Part shown: in pieces, positions 24,618 through 34,565 of the stretch
How positions within the stretch are numbered: the first letter of the stretch is position 1
How the letters are laid out: each line of letters begins with the position of its first letter
DNA from: Streptomyces zagrosensis
GTDB lineage: Bacteria; Actinomycetota; Actinomycetes; Streptomycetales; Streptomycetaceae
NCBI RefSeq assembly: GCF_014203645.1
Contig: NZ_JACHJL010000006.1
Location: forward strand, 1 to 64,000
DNA length: 64,000 nucleotides
Direction of reading: 5' to 3'
Notes under the pieces: model-generated
What the model saw: the letters and a program-made list of their open reading frames with translations, nothing else
The model's database searches: none
Told to the model about the DNA's origin: nothing
Position numbers and translations under genes: made by a program

Positions 24618-24940
24618 GTGTCTGCCGTCTTGCGTGGCGACGGGTAGAACACTACCAGCTCACAGGCGGTGCCCATGAACGTCTTTCGGTGGCGCCTTTC
24701 CCCGTGCTCCCGCCGCTTTCGTCGTGGTCTCGCCGCGGCTGTGGCGGGGCCGCGGGGTCGGCCTCGGTGGAGGGCTGAGCTGGGGTTCTGAGGGGCGTGT
24801 GGGGGGAAGTGGGTAAGGGTGGGGCCACTTGTAGCGCATCCGGATGGAACTGTGGGGAGGCTCGGCGAAACGTCCCTCGCACGTGGCGGAAGTGGGCAAA
24901 ACCCGGACGCAGCCGGAGTTGCGCGCCTACTCTTCGAGAT
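24618..24940. other. Gene-free region between tRNA-Arg and the response regulator
   Basis: This roughly 320-base stretch should contain the tRNA promoter on the minus strand and the response regulator promoter on the plus strand. I identified no coding region, hairpin or clear box. Confidence 0.4.
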
Positions 24941-25408
24941 GTGCCTGGCTTGTCCGGCCGGGTCCTTGTCGTCGACGACAACAAGGTCATCCGGCAGCTA
25001 ATCAGGGTCAACCTTGAGCTTGAGGGGTTCGAGGTCGTGACCGCGGCTGATGGTGTCGAGTGCCTGGAGATCGTGCATCGCGTACGCCCCGACGTGGTCA
25101 CCCTGGACGTGGTGATGCCCCGTCTCGATGGGTTGCGGACCGCCGCTCGGTTGCGGGATGACGCTCGTACTCGGCATCTACCCCTCGCCATCGTCAGTGC
25201 CTGCACGCCGTCTGATGTTGACAGCGGGCAGTCCGCCGGGGTGGATGCTTTTCTTGCGAAACCTTTCGAGCCCGCCGAGCTGGTGCGGCTCGTACGGCGG
25301 CTTGCGCGGCAAGCTGCTGGGCATGTGGCGGGGGGAGGTGAGAGCGATGGTGGTCCTGGTTCTGGGCCGGCCGAAGGGTTCGAGCCCGTTTTCCGGCCTG
25401 GTGGCTGA
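24941..25408 (+). CDS. Single-domain (CheY-like) response regulator
   Basis: This 155-residue protein is a receiver domain without an output domain. RVLVVDDNKVIRQLIRVNLE holds the acidic pocket, VTLDVVMPRLDG the phospho-accepting aspartate, and FLAKPFEP the conserved lysine. After about residue 125 comes a Gly/Ser-rich tail. GTG 24941 sits directly before the receiver. No partner kinase is next to it. In Streptomyces this gene regularly stands between the tRNA-Arg and nrtL. Confidence 0.85.
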   Translation: MPGLSGRVLVVDDNKVIRQLIRVNLELEGFEVVTAADGVECLEIVHRVRPDVVTLDVVMPRLDGLRTAARLRDDARTRHLPLAIVSACTPSDVDSGQSAGVDAFLAKPFEPAELVRLVRRLARQAAGHVAGGGESDGGPGSGPAEGFEPVFRPGG

Positions 25409-25649
25409 CCGTTGCGTGGCTCTCGCCACCCTCCCAGCTACCTGGCCGTGTGGATGATCACCGGCCGAGCTCAGCTCTTGCCGCCTTCGGCGCAATGCTC
25501 GCTGCCGCCGCTGGGTCCTCTCATACGCGCCGGGCGGCCCGTGCCGCTCCGCGCTGGGTGGCGGCCCGCACCGCTCCACGCCGGGCAGTCCGTGCCGCAG
25601 CGCGAAACCCGCTCGCGAACCCACCCCCTTTCTCCCATACGCTTGCCCC

Positions 25650-26729
25650 GTGACCCCCGCGCAGCTCTCCCGCACCGTCGTGCACGTCGTGCGTTCCGCC
25701 GTTCAGGCTGGTGAGCTGCCCGTTCCTGCGGACGATCTGTCGTGGCTCGCCGTTGAGACAGCGGCTGTTGACGGTGGTTCGCGGAGCGGGATCGTTCAGG
25801 TGCCACCGCGGCCTGGCTCCGGTGACTTCGCCTCGCCGCTCGCCCTGCGGCTCGCCGCGGCCTCCGGTCGCGCGCCGCGGGATGTCGCGGAGGTGCTACG
25901 GCATCGGTTGGTGCGAGAGCCCGGAATCGCTCGGGTAGACGTCGCCGGGCCCGGGTTCTTGAACATCACGTTGGAGTCCTGGGCACACGTCGAGCTCGTA
26001 CGAGAGGTACTCGCGCAGGGCCCGACGTACGGGCGCGGCTGCGGGCTCGCCGGGATGTCGGTGCGGCTGCGCTCGGAGGGCGGGCCGCGGGCCACGGTGG
26101 TTGCCGAGGTCGTGGAGCGGATGGCCGTCGCCTGTGGGGCCGACACCAGCAGCGGTGGCCGCTCCGCCGTCTTGGCTGATCAGCCGCAGCCCCTTCGCGT
26201 ACGGGAGCCGGGGGTTGCGCTCGCGGAACTTGAGGCGCGGCTCGGGCGGGATGGCGCGCGGTGGGCCCTGCTGCGCGCTGCCGCGCACGACGCTCCCCAC
26301 TGCGATCCGGCCGAGGTGCTCGCGCAGCGGGAGAGTAACCCGCTCTTTCGGGTGCGATATGCCCACGCTCGGACCTGCGCTGTGCTGCGCAACGGCCGTG
26401 AGCTGGGGGTGGAGCCGCACCCCGGTGATCCCGGGAGTGCCCACGCTGGCGCTGCTGACCCGGCCGTTCCGCTTCTCGCCCTTCTCGCTGATTTCCCGCG
26501 GGTGGTCGAGGCCGCCGCTCGGCGGCGGGCGCCGGATCGGTTGGCGCGAGAGATGGAGTTGGTTGCCGACTCCTTCTTCCGATTCCACGACGGTTGTCCT
26601 GCGCTGCCCAGGGGTGCGGAGAAACCCTCGGCCGTTCACCGTTCCCGGCTGGCCATCGCCGCGGCTGCCGGAACGGTGCTTGCCAACGGCCTGTCCCTGC
26701 TCGGCATCTCCGCGCCCGCCCACCTCTGA
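25650..26729 (+). CDS. nrtL: ArgS-related anticodon-binding protein NrtL
   Basis: This 359-residue protein resembles arginyl-tRNA synthetase but lacks the catalytic HIGH and KMSKS motifs. The N-terminus matches the ArgS Add1-type domain (LRHRLVREPGIARVDVAGPG, FLNITLESW), and the C-terminus is a DALR anticodon-binding domain (ESNPLFRVRYAHARTCAVLR). GTG 25650 starts directly at the domain. Proteins of this kind are conserved upstream of lysA in Streptomyces, but their role is unclear; tRNA-Arg binding is inferred. lysA follows after 23 bases, so it is probably the first gene of the lysA unit. Confidence 0.8.
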   Translation: MTPAQLSRTVVHVVRSAVQAGELPVPADDLSWLAVETAAVDGGSRSGIVQVPPRPGSGDFASPLALRLAAASGRAPRDVAEVLRHRLVREPGIARVDVAGPGFLNITLESWAHVELVREVLAQGPTYGRGCGLAGMSVRLRSEGGPRATVVAEVVERMAVACGADTSSGGRSAVLADQPQPLRVREPGVALAELEARLGRDGARWALLRAAAHDAPHCDPAEVLAQRESNPLFRVRYAHARTCAVLRNGRELGVEPHPGDPGSAHAGAADPAVPLLALLADFPRVVEAAARRRAPDRLAREMELVADSFFRFHDGCPALPRGAEKPSAVHRSRLAIAAAAGTVLANGLSLLGISAPAHL

Positions 26730-26752
26730 GTCGTTGTAGGAGACGTACGTTC

Positions 26753-28144
26753 ATGAGTCGTTCCGCTCACCCCGCAGGGCCCCGGTACGCCGATGTGCTG
26801 CCCGAGGGGCACTATTCCGCTCCGCCCGCCGATCTCAACGCGCTCGACCCCAAGGTGTGGGCTCGTACCGTTACCCGCACCGAGGAGGGTTCGGTCAGTG
26901 TGAGCGGGCTCGATGTGCGGGCGCTGGCCGAGGAGTTCGGCACGCCCGCGTACTTCCTGGACGAGAGCGACTTCCGGGCGCGCTGCCGGGCCTGGCACGA
27001 GGCGTTCGGCGGTGCGGCCGACGTGTTCTACGCCGGGAAGGCGTTCTTGTCGCGGGCCATCGTGCGGTGGCTGCACGAGGAGGGGCTCAACCTCGATGTG
27101 TGCTCCGGTGGCGAACTGACCACCGCGCTCGCCGCCGGGATGCCCGCCGAGCGCATCGCCTTCCACGGGAACAACAAGACCGCCGAGGAGATCCACCGGG
27201 CCATCGAGGCCGGCGTGGGGCGCATCGTGCTCGACTCGTTCCAGGAGATCGTGCGCGTCGCGCACATCGCCCAGGAGCTCGGCAAGCGGCAGCCGGTGCA
27301 GATCAGGGTCACCGTCGGCGTCGAAGCACACACCCATGAGTTCATCGCCACCGCCCACGAGGACCAGAAGTTCGGCATCGGGCTGGCTGGCGGACAGGCC
27401 GCCGAGGCGGTGCGGCGGGTGCTGAAGCTGGACGGGCTTGAGCTGATCGGCATCCACTCGCACATCGGCTCGCAAATCTTCGACATGGCCGGTTTTGAGG
27501 TGTCAGCGCGGCGGGTCGTGCAGCTTCTCGCGGAGGTACGCGACGAGCACGGCGTTGAGCTGCCCGAGATCGACCTCGGCGGTGGCCTCGGCATCGCGTA
27601 CACATCCGATGACGATCCCTGCGAGCCGCGCGAGATCGCCACCTCCCTCACCAGCATCGTTACCCGAGAGTGCAGGGCCGCCGGGCTTGCGGTGCCGCGT
27701 ATCTCCGTCGAGCCGGGGCGCGCGATCGTTGGCCCCACGGCGTTTACGTTGTACGAGGTTGGCACCGTCAAGGAACTCGATGGGCTGCGGACGTACGTCA
27801 GCGTGGACGGCGGAATGTCGGACAACATCCGCACCGCGCTCTACGACGCCGAATACTCCGTGTCCCTCGTCTCCCGCTCGTCCAGCGCCGAGCCGATGCT
27901 GGTGCGGGTGGTCGGCAAGCACTGCGAGTCCGGCGATATCGTCGTACGCGATGCCTTCTTGCCGGCCGATATCGCGTCGGGGGATCTGATCGCGGTGCCC
28001 GCGACCGGCGCGTACTGCCGCTCGATGGCCAGCAACTACAACCATGCGCTGCGGCCCCCCGTCGTCGCCGTGAACGACGGGTCGGCGCGGGTCATCGTGC
28101 GCCGGGAGACCGAAGAGGACCTGCTGCGGCTCGATGTCGGGTGA
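26753..28144 (+). CDS. lysA: Diaminopimelate decarboxylase
   Basis: This 463-residue PLP enzyme makes L-lysine from meso-diaminopimelate, the last step of lysine synthesis. It has a fold-type III barrel with the PLP lysine at about residue 96 in VFYAGKAFLS. GIHSHIGSQI, IDLGGGLGIAY and VEPGRAIVG are the phosphate- and substrate-binding segments. The C-terminal CESGD and GAYCRSM complete the active site across the dimer. ATG 26753 has GGAG about ten bases upstream. It leads into hom, thrC and thrB, so the aspartate-family genes cluster here. Confidence 0.96.
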   Translation: MSRSAHPAGPRYADVLPEGHYSAPPADLNALDPKVWARTVTRTEEGSVSVSGLDVRALAEEFGTPAYFLDESDFRARCRAWHEAFGGAADVFYAGKAFLSRAIVRWLHEEGLNLDVCSGGELTTALAAGMPAERIAFHGNNKTAEEIHRAIEAGVGRIVLDSFQEIVRVAHIAQELGKRQPVQIRVTVGVEAHTHEFIATAHEDQKFGIGLAGGQAAEAVRRVLKLDGLELIGIHSHIGSQIFDMAGFEVSARRVVQLLAEVRDEHGVELPEIDLGGGLGIAYTSDDDPCEPREIATSLTSIVTRECRAAGLAVPRISVEPGRAIVGPTAFTLYEVGTVKELDGLRTYVSVDGGMSDNIRTALYDAEYSVSLVSRSSSAEPMLVRVVGKHCESGDIVVRDAFLPADIASGDLIAVPATGAYCRSMASNYNHALRPPVVAVNDGSARVIVRRETEEDLLRLDVG

Positions 28145-28305
28145 CACTTGAGGTGTCGGTACGGGCCCGGGCACAGTTCGGGAGCACCGCGTGCCGACAG
28201 GCGAAATAGACATCTCGGATACTGGACGGGTGACGGAAACTCCCGTCCAGTGAGTGAGACTGGTGCACGACGTATGTGCGGTAGAAGCAGAGGAAACGAG
28301 GTCGG

Positions 28306-29598
28306 ATGATGCGTACGCGTCCGTTGAAGGTGGCGCTGCTGGGCTGCGGTGTGGTCGGCTCAGAGGTGGCGCGCATCATGGCGACGCACGCGGACGACCT
28401 CACGGCGCGCATCGGGGCACCGGTCGAGTTGGCCGGGATCGCCGTGCGCCGCCCCGGGCGGGCGCGCGCCGGCGTGCCTGCCGAGCTGATCACCACCGAT
28501 GCGACGGCGCTGGTCAAACGCGGTGACATTGACGTGGTCATCGAGGTCATCGGCGGCATCGAGCCCGCCCGTTCGCTGATCACCACCGCCTTCGAGCATG
28601 GTGCCAGTGTGGTCTCGGCCAATAAGGCGCTGCTCGCCGAGGACGGGGCCGCGCTGCACGCCGCCGCCGAGGAGCGGGGCGCCGACCTCTATTACGAGGC
28701 GGCCGTGGCCGGCGCCATTCCGCTGGTGCGACCGCTGCGCGAGTCGCTGGCCGGGGACACCGTCAACCGGGTGCTCGGCATCGTCAACGGCACCACCAAC
28801 TTCATCCTCGACAAGATGGACTCCAGCGGCGCCGGATACTCCGAGGCGTTGGACGAGGCGACCGCACTCGGTTACGCCGAGGCCGACCCGACCGCCGATG
28901 TCGAGGGCTTCGACGCCGCGGCCAAGGCCGCGATCCTGGCCGGGATCGCCTTCCACACCCGGGTGCGGCTCGACGATGTGCACCGCGAGGGCTTGACCGA
29001 GGTGACCGCATCGGACATCGCGTCCGCAAAGCGCATGGGCTGTACGGTGAAGCTGCTCGCGATCTGTGAGCGGGCGGGCGATGGTCGCTCGGTCACCGCG
29101 CGGGTGCACCCGGCGATGATTCCGCTGACCCACCCGCTGGCCTCGGTGCGCGAGGCGTACAACGCGGTCTTCGTCGAGGCCGAGGCGGCGGGTCAGTTGA
29201 TGTTCTACGGCCCCGGGGCCGGCGGCCCGCCGACCGCATCGGCCGTACTCGGCGACCTGGTCGCCGCCTGTCGCAACAAGCTGGCGGGTACCACGGGCCC
29301 CGGTGAGTCCGCGTATACGCGGCTTCCCGTCAGCCCCATGGGTGAGGTGGTCACGCGTTACCACATCAGCCTTGACGTCGCCGACAAGCCGGGCGTTCTC
29401 GCGCAGGTCGCCCAGGTCTTCGCCGAACACGGCGTCTCCATCGACACCGTCCGCCAGCAGGGCAAGGACGGTGAGGCGTCACTAGTCGTGGTGACGCACC
29501 GGGCGCCGGATGCGGCGCTTTCGGCCACCGTGGAGACGCTTCGGCAGCTCGACACGGTACGCGGCGTCGCGAGCATCATGCGGGTTGAAGGGGAGTAA
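28306..29598 (+). CDS. hom: Homoserine dehydrogenase
   Basis: This 430-residue NAD(P)H-dependent enzyme converts aspartate semialdehyde to homoserine, the branch point to threonine and methionine. It starts with a Rossmann motif ([13 protein letters not shown]). [47 protein letters not shown] and the catalytic-domain KLLAI follow. A C-terminal ACT domain from about residue 350 ([20 protein letters not shown]) should give threonine feedback inhibition. ATG 28306 follows GAGG; ATG 28309 is equally possible. thrC follows after eight bases. Confidence 0.96.
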   Translation: MMRTRPLKVALLGCGVVGSEVARIMATHADDLTARIGAPVELAGIAVRRPGRARAGVPAELITTDATALVKRGDIDVVIEVIGGIEPARSLITTAFEHGASVVSANKALLAEDGAALHAAAEERGADLYYEAAVAGAIPLVRPLRESLAGDTVNRVLGIVNGTTNFILDKMDSSGAGYSEALDEATALGYAEADPTADVEGFDAAAKAAILAGIAFHTRVRLDDVHREGLTEVTASDIASAKRMGCTVKLLAICERAGDGRSVTARVHPAMIPLTHPLASVREAYNAVFVEAEAAGQLMFYGPGAGGPPTASAVLGDLVAACRNKLAGTTGPGESAYTRLPVSPMGEVVTRYHISLDVADKPGVLAQVAQVFAEHGVSIDTVRQQGKDGEASLVVVTHRAPDAALSATVETLRQLDTVRGVASIMRVEGE

Positions 29599-29606
29599 CG
29601 AAAGCA

Positions 29607-30707
29607 ATGACCGCAAACATCAGCGCTCGGCAGGGCACCCATCAGTGGCGCGGTGTCATCGAGGAGTACCGCGACCGGCTACCCGTCAGCGACAGCACCC
29701 CGGTGGTCACGCTCCGCGAGGGGGGTACGCCGTTGGTGCCCGCTCAGGTGCTCTCCGAGCGCACCGGGTGTGAGGTACATCTCAAGGTCGAGGGCGCCAA
29801 CCCGACCGGGTCCTTCAAGGACCGCGGCATGACCATGGCCATCACCCAGGCCAAGGAGGCCGGCGCCAAGGCCGTCATCTGCGCTTCCACCGGAAACACC
29901 TCGGCCTCCGCCGCGGCGTACGCGGTACGGGCCGGGATGGTGTGCGCCGTCCTGGTGCCGCAGGGCAAGATCGCGCTCGGCAAGATGGGTCAGGCCCTGG
30001 TGCACGGCTCGCGCATCCTCCAGGTGGACGGCAACTTCGACGACTGCCTCACGTTGGCGCGCGAACTGTCCGAGAAGTACCCGGTGGCGCTGGTCAATTC
30101 GGTCAACCCGGCACGTATCGAGGGGCAGAAGACCGCCGCGTTCGAGGTCGTTGACGCGCTCGGCGACGCGCCCGACATTCATCTGCTCCCGGTGGGCAAC
30201 GCGGGCAACATCACCGCTTACTGGAAGGGCTACCAGGAGTACGCGACGGCGACCTCGCAGCACGCCGCCGTAGCCTCCCGCACGCCGCGCATGTGGGGCT
30301 TTCAGGCGTCCGGGTCCGCACCGATCGTGCGTGGTGAGCCGGTCAAGGACCCGCACACCATCGCCACCGCGATCCGCATCGGCAATCCCGCGTCCTGGGA
30401 GCAGGCGGAGCGGGCCCGCGACCAGTCGGGCGGCTTCATCGACGAGGTGACTGACCGTCAAATCCTGGCCGCCTACCGGCTGCTCGCGGCCCAAGAGGGT
30501 GTCTTCGTCGAGCCGGCGTCGGCCGCCAGCGTCGCCGGACTGCTGAAGGCCGCCGAGCAGGGCAAGGTCGATCCGGGCCAGCGCATCGTGTGTACGGTCA
30601 CCGGAAACGGGCTCAAGGACCCGGACTGGGCGGTGGCGGGTGCGCCGCAGCCGGTCACGGTGCCGGTGGATGCGGACGCCGCCGCCGGCCCCCTCGGCCT
30701 GTCCTAA
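29607..30707 (+). CDS. thrC: Threonine synthase
   Basis: This 366-residue PLP enzyme converts O-phosphohomoserine to threonine. The PLP lysine is about residue 71 in [27 protein letters not shown] binds the substrate phosphate, [16 protein letters not shown] binds the PLP phosphate, and [11 protein letters not shown] is near the C-terminus. The length fits the short, bacterial class. It lies eight bases after hom and is surely co-transcribed. thrB follows only after a 331-base gap. Confidence 0.96.
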   Translation: MTANISARQGTHQWRGVIEEYRDRLPVSDSTPVVTLREGGTPLVPAQVLSERTGCEVHLKVEGANPTGSFKDRGMTMAITQAKEAGAKAVICASTGNTSASAAAYAVRAGMVCAVLVPQGKIALGKMGQALVHGSRILQVDGNFDDCLTLARELSEKYPVALVNSVNPARIEGQKTAAFEVVDALGDAPDIHLLPVGNAGNITAYWKGYQEYATATSQHAAVASRTPRMWGFQASGSAPIVRGEPVKDPHTIATAIRIGNPASWEQAERARDQSGGFIDEVTDRQILAAYRLLAAQEGVFVEPASAASVAGLLKAAEQGKVDPGQRIVCTVTGNGLKDPDWAVAGAPQPVTVPVDADAAAGPLGLS

Positions 30708-31038
30708 CAGTCGGTAAGCGGAGCCTGTGGGTCGGGTAACGGCAGTGCGGAATACCCGTTAACTCCCTTGGTCTCGTGCCGTACAGCAGTAGTAAAGGAG
30801 CACGGGACGGCACACGACACGCATCGTGCGCCTCCCGTGCGCCCTATGTCGCCACAGAACCTTCCTTCGATAAGCTGTACTGAATCCGCCCCGCCACAGA
30901 GCAATCGCCTCTGTGCGGCATCGCCGTAACGGCCCTCGCGGTGTTCCTTACTTCTTCGATATTTCGCAGCCCGTACACCGCAGCCCGCACCCAATCGTTG
31001 CCACACATCCGTAGCCTCACAAGGAGAGTCATCGAGCG
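30708..31038. other. thrC-thrB intergenic region
   Basis: No coding region is supported. The gap holds an inverted repeat at 30800-30840 and, near its end, AAGGAGAG upstream of thrB. It may contain a separate thrB promoter. Confidence 0.45.
30800..30840. terminator. Nested inverted repeat between thrC and thrB
   Basis: GCACGGGA (30800-30807) pairs with TCCCGTGC (30833-30840), and CACGA/TCGTG lies inside. The shape suits a terminator after thrC or a partial attenuator before thrB. The stem is interrupted, so confidence is moderate. Confidence 0.45.
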
Positions 31039-31953
31039 ATGGCCGGTCCAGCGTTCCGTGCCGCCGCCGTCCGGGTGCGCGTCCCCGCCACCAGCGCCAA
31101 TCTCGGCCCCGGCTTCGACACCCTCGGCCTGGCCCTTGGGCTGTACGACGACGTGGTCGTCCGGGTCGCCGACACCGGACTACACATCGACATCGCGGGC
31201 GAGGGCGCAGACACCGTGCCGCGCGACGAGAACCATCTGCTCGTACGCTCTCTACGGGCCGCTTTTGACCTGCTCGGCGGCCAGCCTCGCGGGCTGGAAC
31301 TGGTGTGCGCCAACCGGATTCCGCACAGCCGTGGGCTCGGATCGTCGGCCGCGGCCATCTGCGCGGGCATCATGGCCGCGCGTGCGGTGACCATAGGCGG
31401 TGCCGAGCGGCTCGGCGACGAGGCACTGCTTGAGTTGGCCACCGAACTTGAGGGGCACCCCGACAATGTCGCTGCCTGTTTGTTTGGCGGATTCACGCTG
31501 TCTTGGATGGACGCGGGCAGCGCGCGAGCGATTCGGATGACGCCGGCGGACTCCGTCGTTCCGGTGGTCTTCGTTCCGGCTCGCGCGGTGTCTACCGAGA
31601 CCGCACGCGGGCTGCTGCCGCGCACGGTTCCGCATGGGGACGCGGCGGCCAACGCGGCCCGCGCCGCGCTCCTCGTGGAGGCCCTGACCAGGCGGCCCGA
31701 ACTGCTGCTGACGGCCACCGAAGACCGGCTGCACCAGGAGTATCGCGCCGCTGCGATGCCGGAGAGCGTGGCCTTGATGGGCAGGCTGCGCGCGGACGGC
31801 GTCCCTGCGGTCATCTCCGGTGCGGGCCCCACGGTGCTCGCACTGGCCGAAAGCGGCGCGGCCGACAAGGTCGCACGATTGGCGGGTGAGGGGTGGGCGG
31901 CCAATCGGCTGGCTCTCGACGGTGGGGGTGCGAGCGTCCTACCGCTCGCCTGA
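31039..31953 (+). CDS. thrB: Homoserine kinase
   Basis: This 304-residue GHMP kinase phosphorylates homoserine with ATP, giving the substrate of threonine synthase. Motif 1 is PATSANLGPGFDTLGLALGL, the ATP loop is SRGLGSSAAAICAG, and motif 3 is VISGAGPTVLALA. Length is normal. ATG 31039 has AAGGAGAG about 12 bases upstream. It completes the hom-thrC-thrB pathway segment. Confidence 0.95.
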   Translation: MAGPAFRAAAVRVRVPATSANLGPGFDTLGLALGLYDDVVVRVADTGLHIDIAGEGADTVPRDENHLLVRSLRAAFDLLGGQPRGLELVCANRIPHSRGLGSSAAAICAGIMAARAVTIGGAERLGDEALLELATELEGHPDNVAACLFGGFTLSWMDAGSARAIRMTPADSVVPVVFVPARAVSTETARGLLPRTVPHGDAAANAARAALLVEALTRRPELLLTATEDRLHQEYRAAAMPESVALMGRLRADGVPAVISGAGPTVLALAESGAADKVARLAGEGWAANRLALDGGGASVLPLA

Positions 31954-32360
31954 GACACCGGACCTAGGGGCAACCCCGGGCCTGGCTGAAATGCGATTGC
32001 CGGACTTGGAGAGGGGGAATGTTTGTTGGAGCCGGTAGTGTTAACCTCAAGTCTGCACCTGTCGCCTTTTGGCCTGTTGCAAAGGCGCAGTGCTCACCGT
32101 CCCCATCCGGGACCACCCTTCTTCCGGGAGCCTCCCCAACTGCCTAAGCACCCTGCTTGAGCAGTGACGAGCACGCTCCGGAATCGGCGTGGCGGATCTG
32201 AGTGATACGTCTCTTCCGCGCGCCGGACCCAGCACCGAATTCTCTCCGCCGTCCTGGCGGACCACCGCCCCGGTCAGGTCCATGTAAAGGACCACAGCCG
32301 GACAGCACAACCGGTCGCCGAGCCAGACAGGCCGACGCCCGCTCCAGGGAAGGACCCTTC
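31954..32360 (+). promoter_or_regulatory. Long untranslated leader of rho
   Basis: About 400 bases separate thrB from rho without a coding region. A TAGTGT-type -10 near 32035 may start the transcript, which would give a leader of over 300 bases. CGCCTTT (32063-32069) and AAAGGCG (32081-32087) form a hairpin soon after it. A long leader fits the known autoregulation of rho in other bacteria, but the mechanism here is inferred. Confidence 0.4.
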
Positions 32361-34565
32361 GTGAGCGACACCACCGATCTGATGGGCGTGAACGCCTCGG
32401 GCAACACCGACAGCTCTGTCGGTAATGCCGCCGCGCCCGCAACGGACGCTCCCGCCGCGCCTGCCACCGGTGCCACTGCTAGTGCCCCCAGGCGGCGCCG
32501 TTCCGGTACCGGCCTTGACGCCATGGTCCTGGCGGAGCTTCAGCAGCTCGCCTCCAGCCTCGGCATCAAGGGCACCGCGCGGATGCGGAAGAGCCAGTTG
32601 ATCGAGGTCATCAAGGAGAAGCAGGCCAGCTCCGGCCCCGCCAAGAGCGCCGAGAGCGCGCCTGCCAGCGAGGCGCCGACCAAGCCCAAGCGCCGCGCAA
32701 CCTCCAAGGCCCGTACCGGCGAGGGAGCCGACAAGCAGTCCGAGCAGGCGGCCGAGCAGGCCCCCGCTCAGCAGCAGATTGACATCCCCGGCCAGCCGGT
32801 CAGTGACGAGACCCCCGCAGGTGGCGAGCGCCGCAGGCGCCGCGCCACCGCACAGGCGGGCAGCCCGGAAGGCGCCGAGAGCGCCGCTGAGCCGCAGTCC
32901 GATGCCAAGGCCGACACCAAGACGGACACCAGAGCCGATGCCAGGGCCGAGCCCGCCGGCGCTGCCGCTGACAGCGGCGACGGCAAGCCCGCCAAGGGTG
33001 AGCGCTCCGAGCGTGGTGAGCGCGGCCAAAAGGGCGAGCGCAGGGAGCGCGGCAACCAGCGCGACCGCGGCGAGCGCAGTGACCGCGCTGAGCGCGGCGA
33101 GCGTGCTGACCGCGGCGAGCGTGAAGGCCGCAGTGAGCGTGCTGACCGCAGTGAGCGTGCTGACCGCGGCGACCGTGCTGACCGCGGCGACCGCGAAGGC
33201 CGCGGTGAGCGCGCAGACCGCGGCGAGCGTGAGGGCCGTCGCGGCAAGAACGACGACGGAGCCCAGAGCGGCGGCCGGCAGCAGCGCGAGAGCCGCGGTC
33301 AAAGCCAGCAGCGGCCCGACGATGACGGCGATGACTTCGAGGGCGGCCGGCGCGGCCGGCGCGGGCGCTACCGCGACCGGCGCGGGCGGCGCGGCCGTGA
33401 GGAGTTCGGTAACGAGCCGCCGGTCACCGAGGACGATGTACTGATCCCGGTCGCGGGCATCTTGGACATCCTCGACAACTACGCGTTCATCCGTACCTCC
33501 GGCTACCTCCCGGGGCCGAACGACGTCTACGTCTCCCTCGCCCAGGTCCGTAAGAACGGGCTGCGCAAGGGCGACCACGTCACCGGCGCCGTGCGGCAGC
33601 CGCGCGACGGCGAGCGGCGCGAGAAGTTCAACGCGCTGGTGCGGCTCGACTCGGTCAACGGCATGGCGCCGGAGACCGGCCGTGGCCGTCCCGAGTTCGG
33701 CAAGCTGACGCCCCTGTACCCGCAGGACCGGCTGCACCTTGAGACCGAGTCCGGCGCGCTGACCACCCGGATCATCGACCTGGTGACGCCGATCGGCAAG
33801 GGCCAGCGCGGTCTGATCGTGGCCCCGCCGAAGACCGGTAAGACCATGATCATGCAGGCGATCGCCAACGCGATCACGCACAACAGCCCCGAGTGCCACC
33901 TCATGGTCGTCCTCGTGGACGAGCGGCCCGAAGAAGTCACCGACATGCAGCGGTCCGTCAAGGGCGAGGTCATCTCCTCGACCTTCGACCGTCCGGCTGA
34001 GGACCACACCACCGTCGCCGAGTTGGCCATTGAGCGGGCAAAGCGGCTGGTAGAGCTCGGTCATGACGTCGTGGTGCTGCTCGACTCCATCACCAGGCTC
34101 GGCCGCGCGTACAACCTCGCGGCGCCGGCCTCCGGCCGCATTCTGTCCGGTGGTGTGGACTCCACCGCGCTCTACCCGCCGAAGAAGTTCTTCGGCGCCG
34201 CGCGGAACATCGAGGACGGCGGCTCGCTGACCATCCTGGCCACCGCGCTGGTGGACACCGGCTCGCGCATGGACGAGGTGATCTTCGAGGAGTTCAAGGG
34301 CACCGGCAACATGGAGCTCAAGCTCGACCGCAAGCTCTCGGACAAGCGCATCTTCCCGGCGGTGGACGTGGACGCGTCCTCCACCCGTAAGGAAGACATC
34401 CTGCTCGGCAGCGAGGAGCTGGCGATCGTCTGGAAGCTTCGCCGGGTGCTGCACGCGCTGGACTCGCAGCAGGCCATCGAGTTGCTCTTGGACAAGATGA
34501 AGCAGACCAAGTCCAACGCCGAGTTCCTGATGCAGATCGCCAAGACCACGCCCAACGGCGACTAA
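32361..34565 (+). CDS. rho: Transcription termination factor Rho, with long acidic/basic insertion
   Basis: This 734-residue hexameric RNA helicase ends transcription at C-rich, unstructured RNA. The N-terminal Rho_N helices (MVLAELQQLASSLGIKG) are followed by an insertion of about 230 residues rich in Arg, Glu, Asp and Gly, with many RGERADR-like repeats. The cold-shock-like RNA-binding domain (GILDILDNYAFIRTSGY) and ATPase follow. Walker A is APPKTGKTMIM, and VVVLLDSITRLGRAYN is Walker B. GTG 32361 has GGAAGGA seven bases upstream. Such insertions are typical of high-GC actinobacteria. A strong hairpin follows the stop. Confidence 0.96.
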   Translation: MSDTTDLMGVNASGNTDSSVGNAAAPATDAPAAPATGATASAPRRRRSGTGLDAMVLAELQQLASSLGIKGTARMRKSQLIEVIKEKQASSGPAKSAESAPASEAPTKPKRRATSKARTGEGADKQSEQAAEQAPAQQQIDIPGQPVSDETPAGGERRRRRATAQAGSPEGAESAAEPQSDAKADTKTDTRADARAEPAGAAADSGDGKPAKGERSERGERGQKGERRERGNQRDRGERSDRAERGERADRGEREGRSERADRSERADRGDRADRGDREGRGERADRGEREGRRGKNDDGAQSGGRQQRESRGQSQQRPDDDGDDFEGGRRGRRGRYRDRRGRRGREEFGNEPPVTEDDVLIPVAGILDILDNYAFIRTSGYLPGPNDVYVSLAQVRKNGLRKGDHVTGAVRQPRDGERREKFNALVRLDSVNGMAPETGRGRPEFGKLTPLYPQDRLHLETESGALTTRIIDLVTPIGKGQRGLIVAPPKTGKTMIMQAIANAITHNSPECHLMVVLVDERPEEVTDMQRSVKGEVISSTFDRPAEDHTTVAELAIERAKRLVELGHDVVVLLDSITRLGRAYNLAAPASGRILSGGVDSTALYPPKKFFGAARNIEDGGSLTILATALVDTGSRMDEVIFEEFKGTGNMELKLDRKLSDKRIFPAVDVDASSTRKEDILLGSEELAIVWKLRRVLHALDSQQAIELLLDKMKQTKSNAEFLMQIAKTTPNGD

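Noticed and set aside
33000..33260. Regularly spaced repeats inside rho, considered as a CRISPR-like array.
   Set aside because: They are in-frame codons for RGERADR-type residues with no conserved spacers, so they are a protein repeat. No CRISPR array was seen anywhere in the window.
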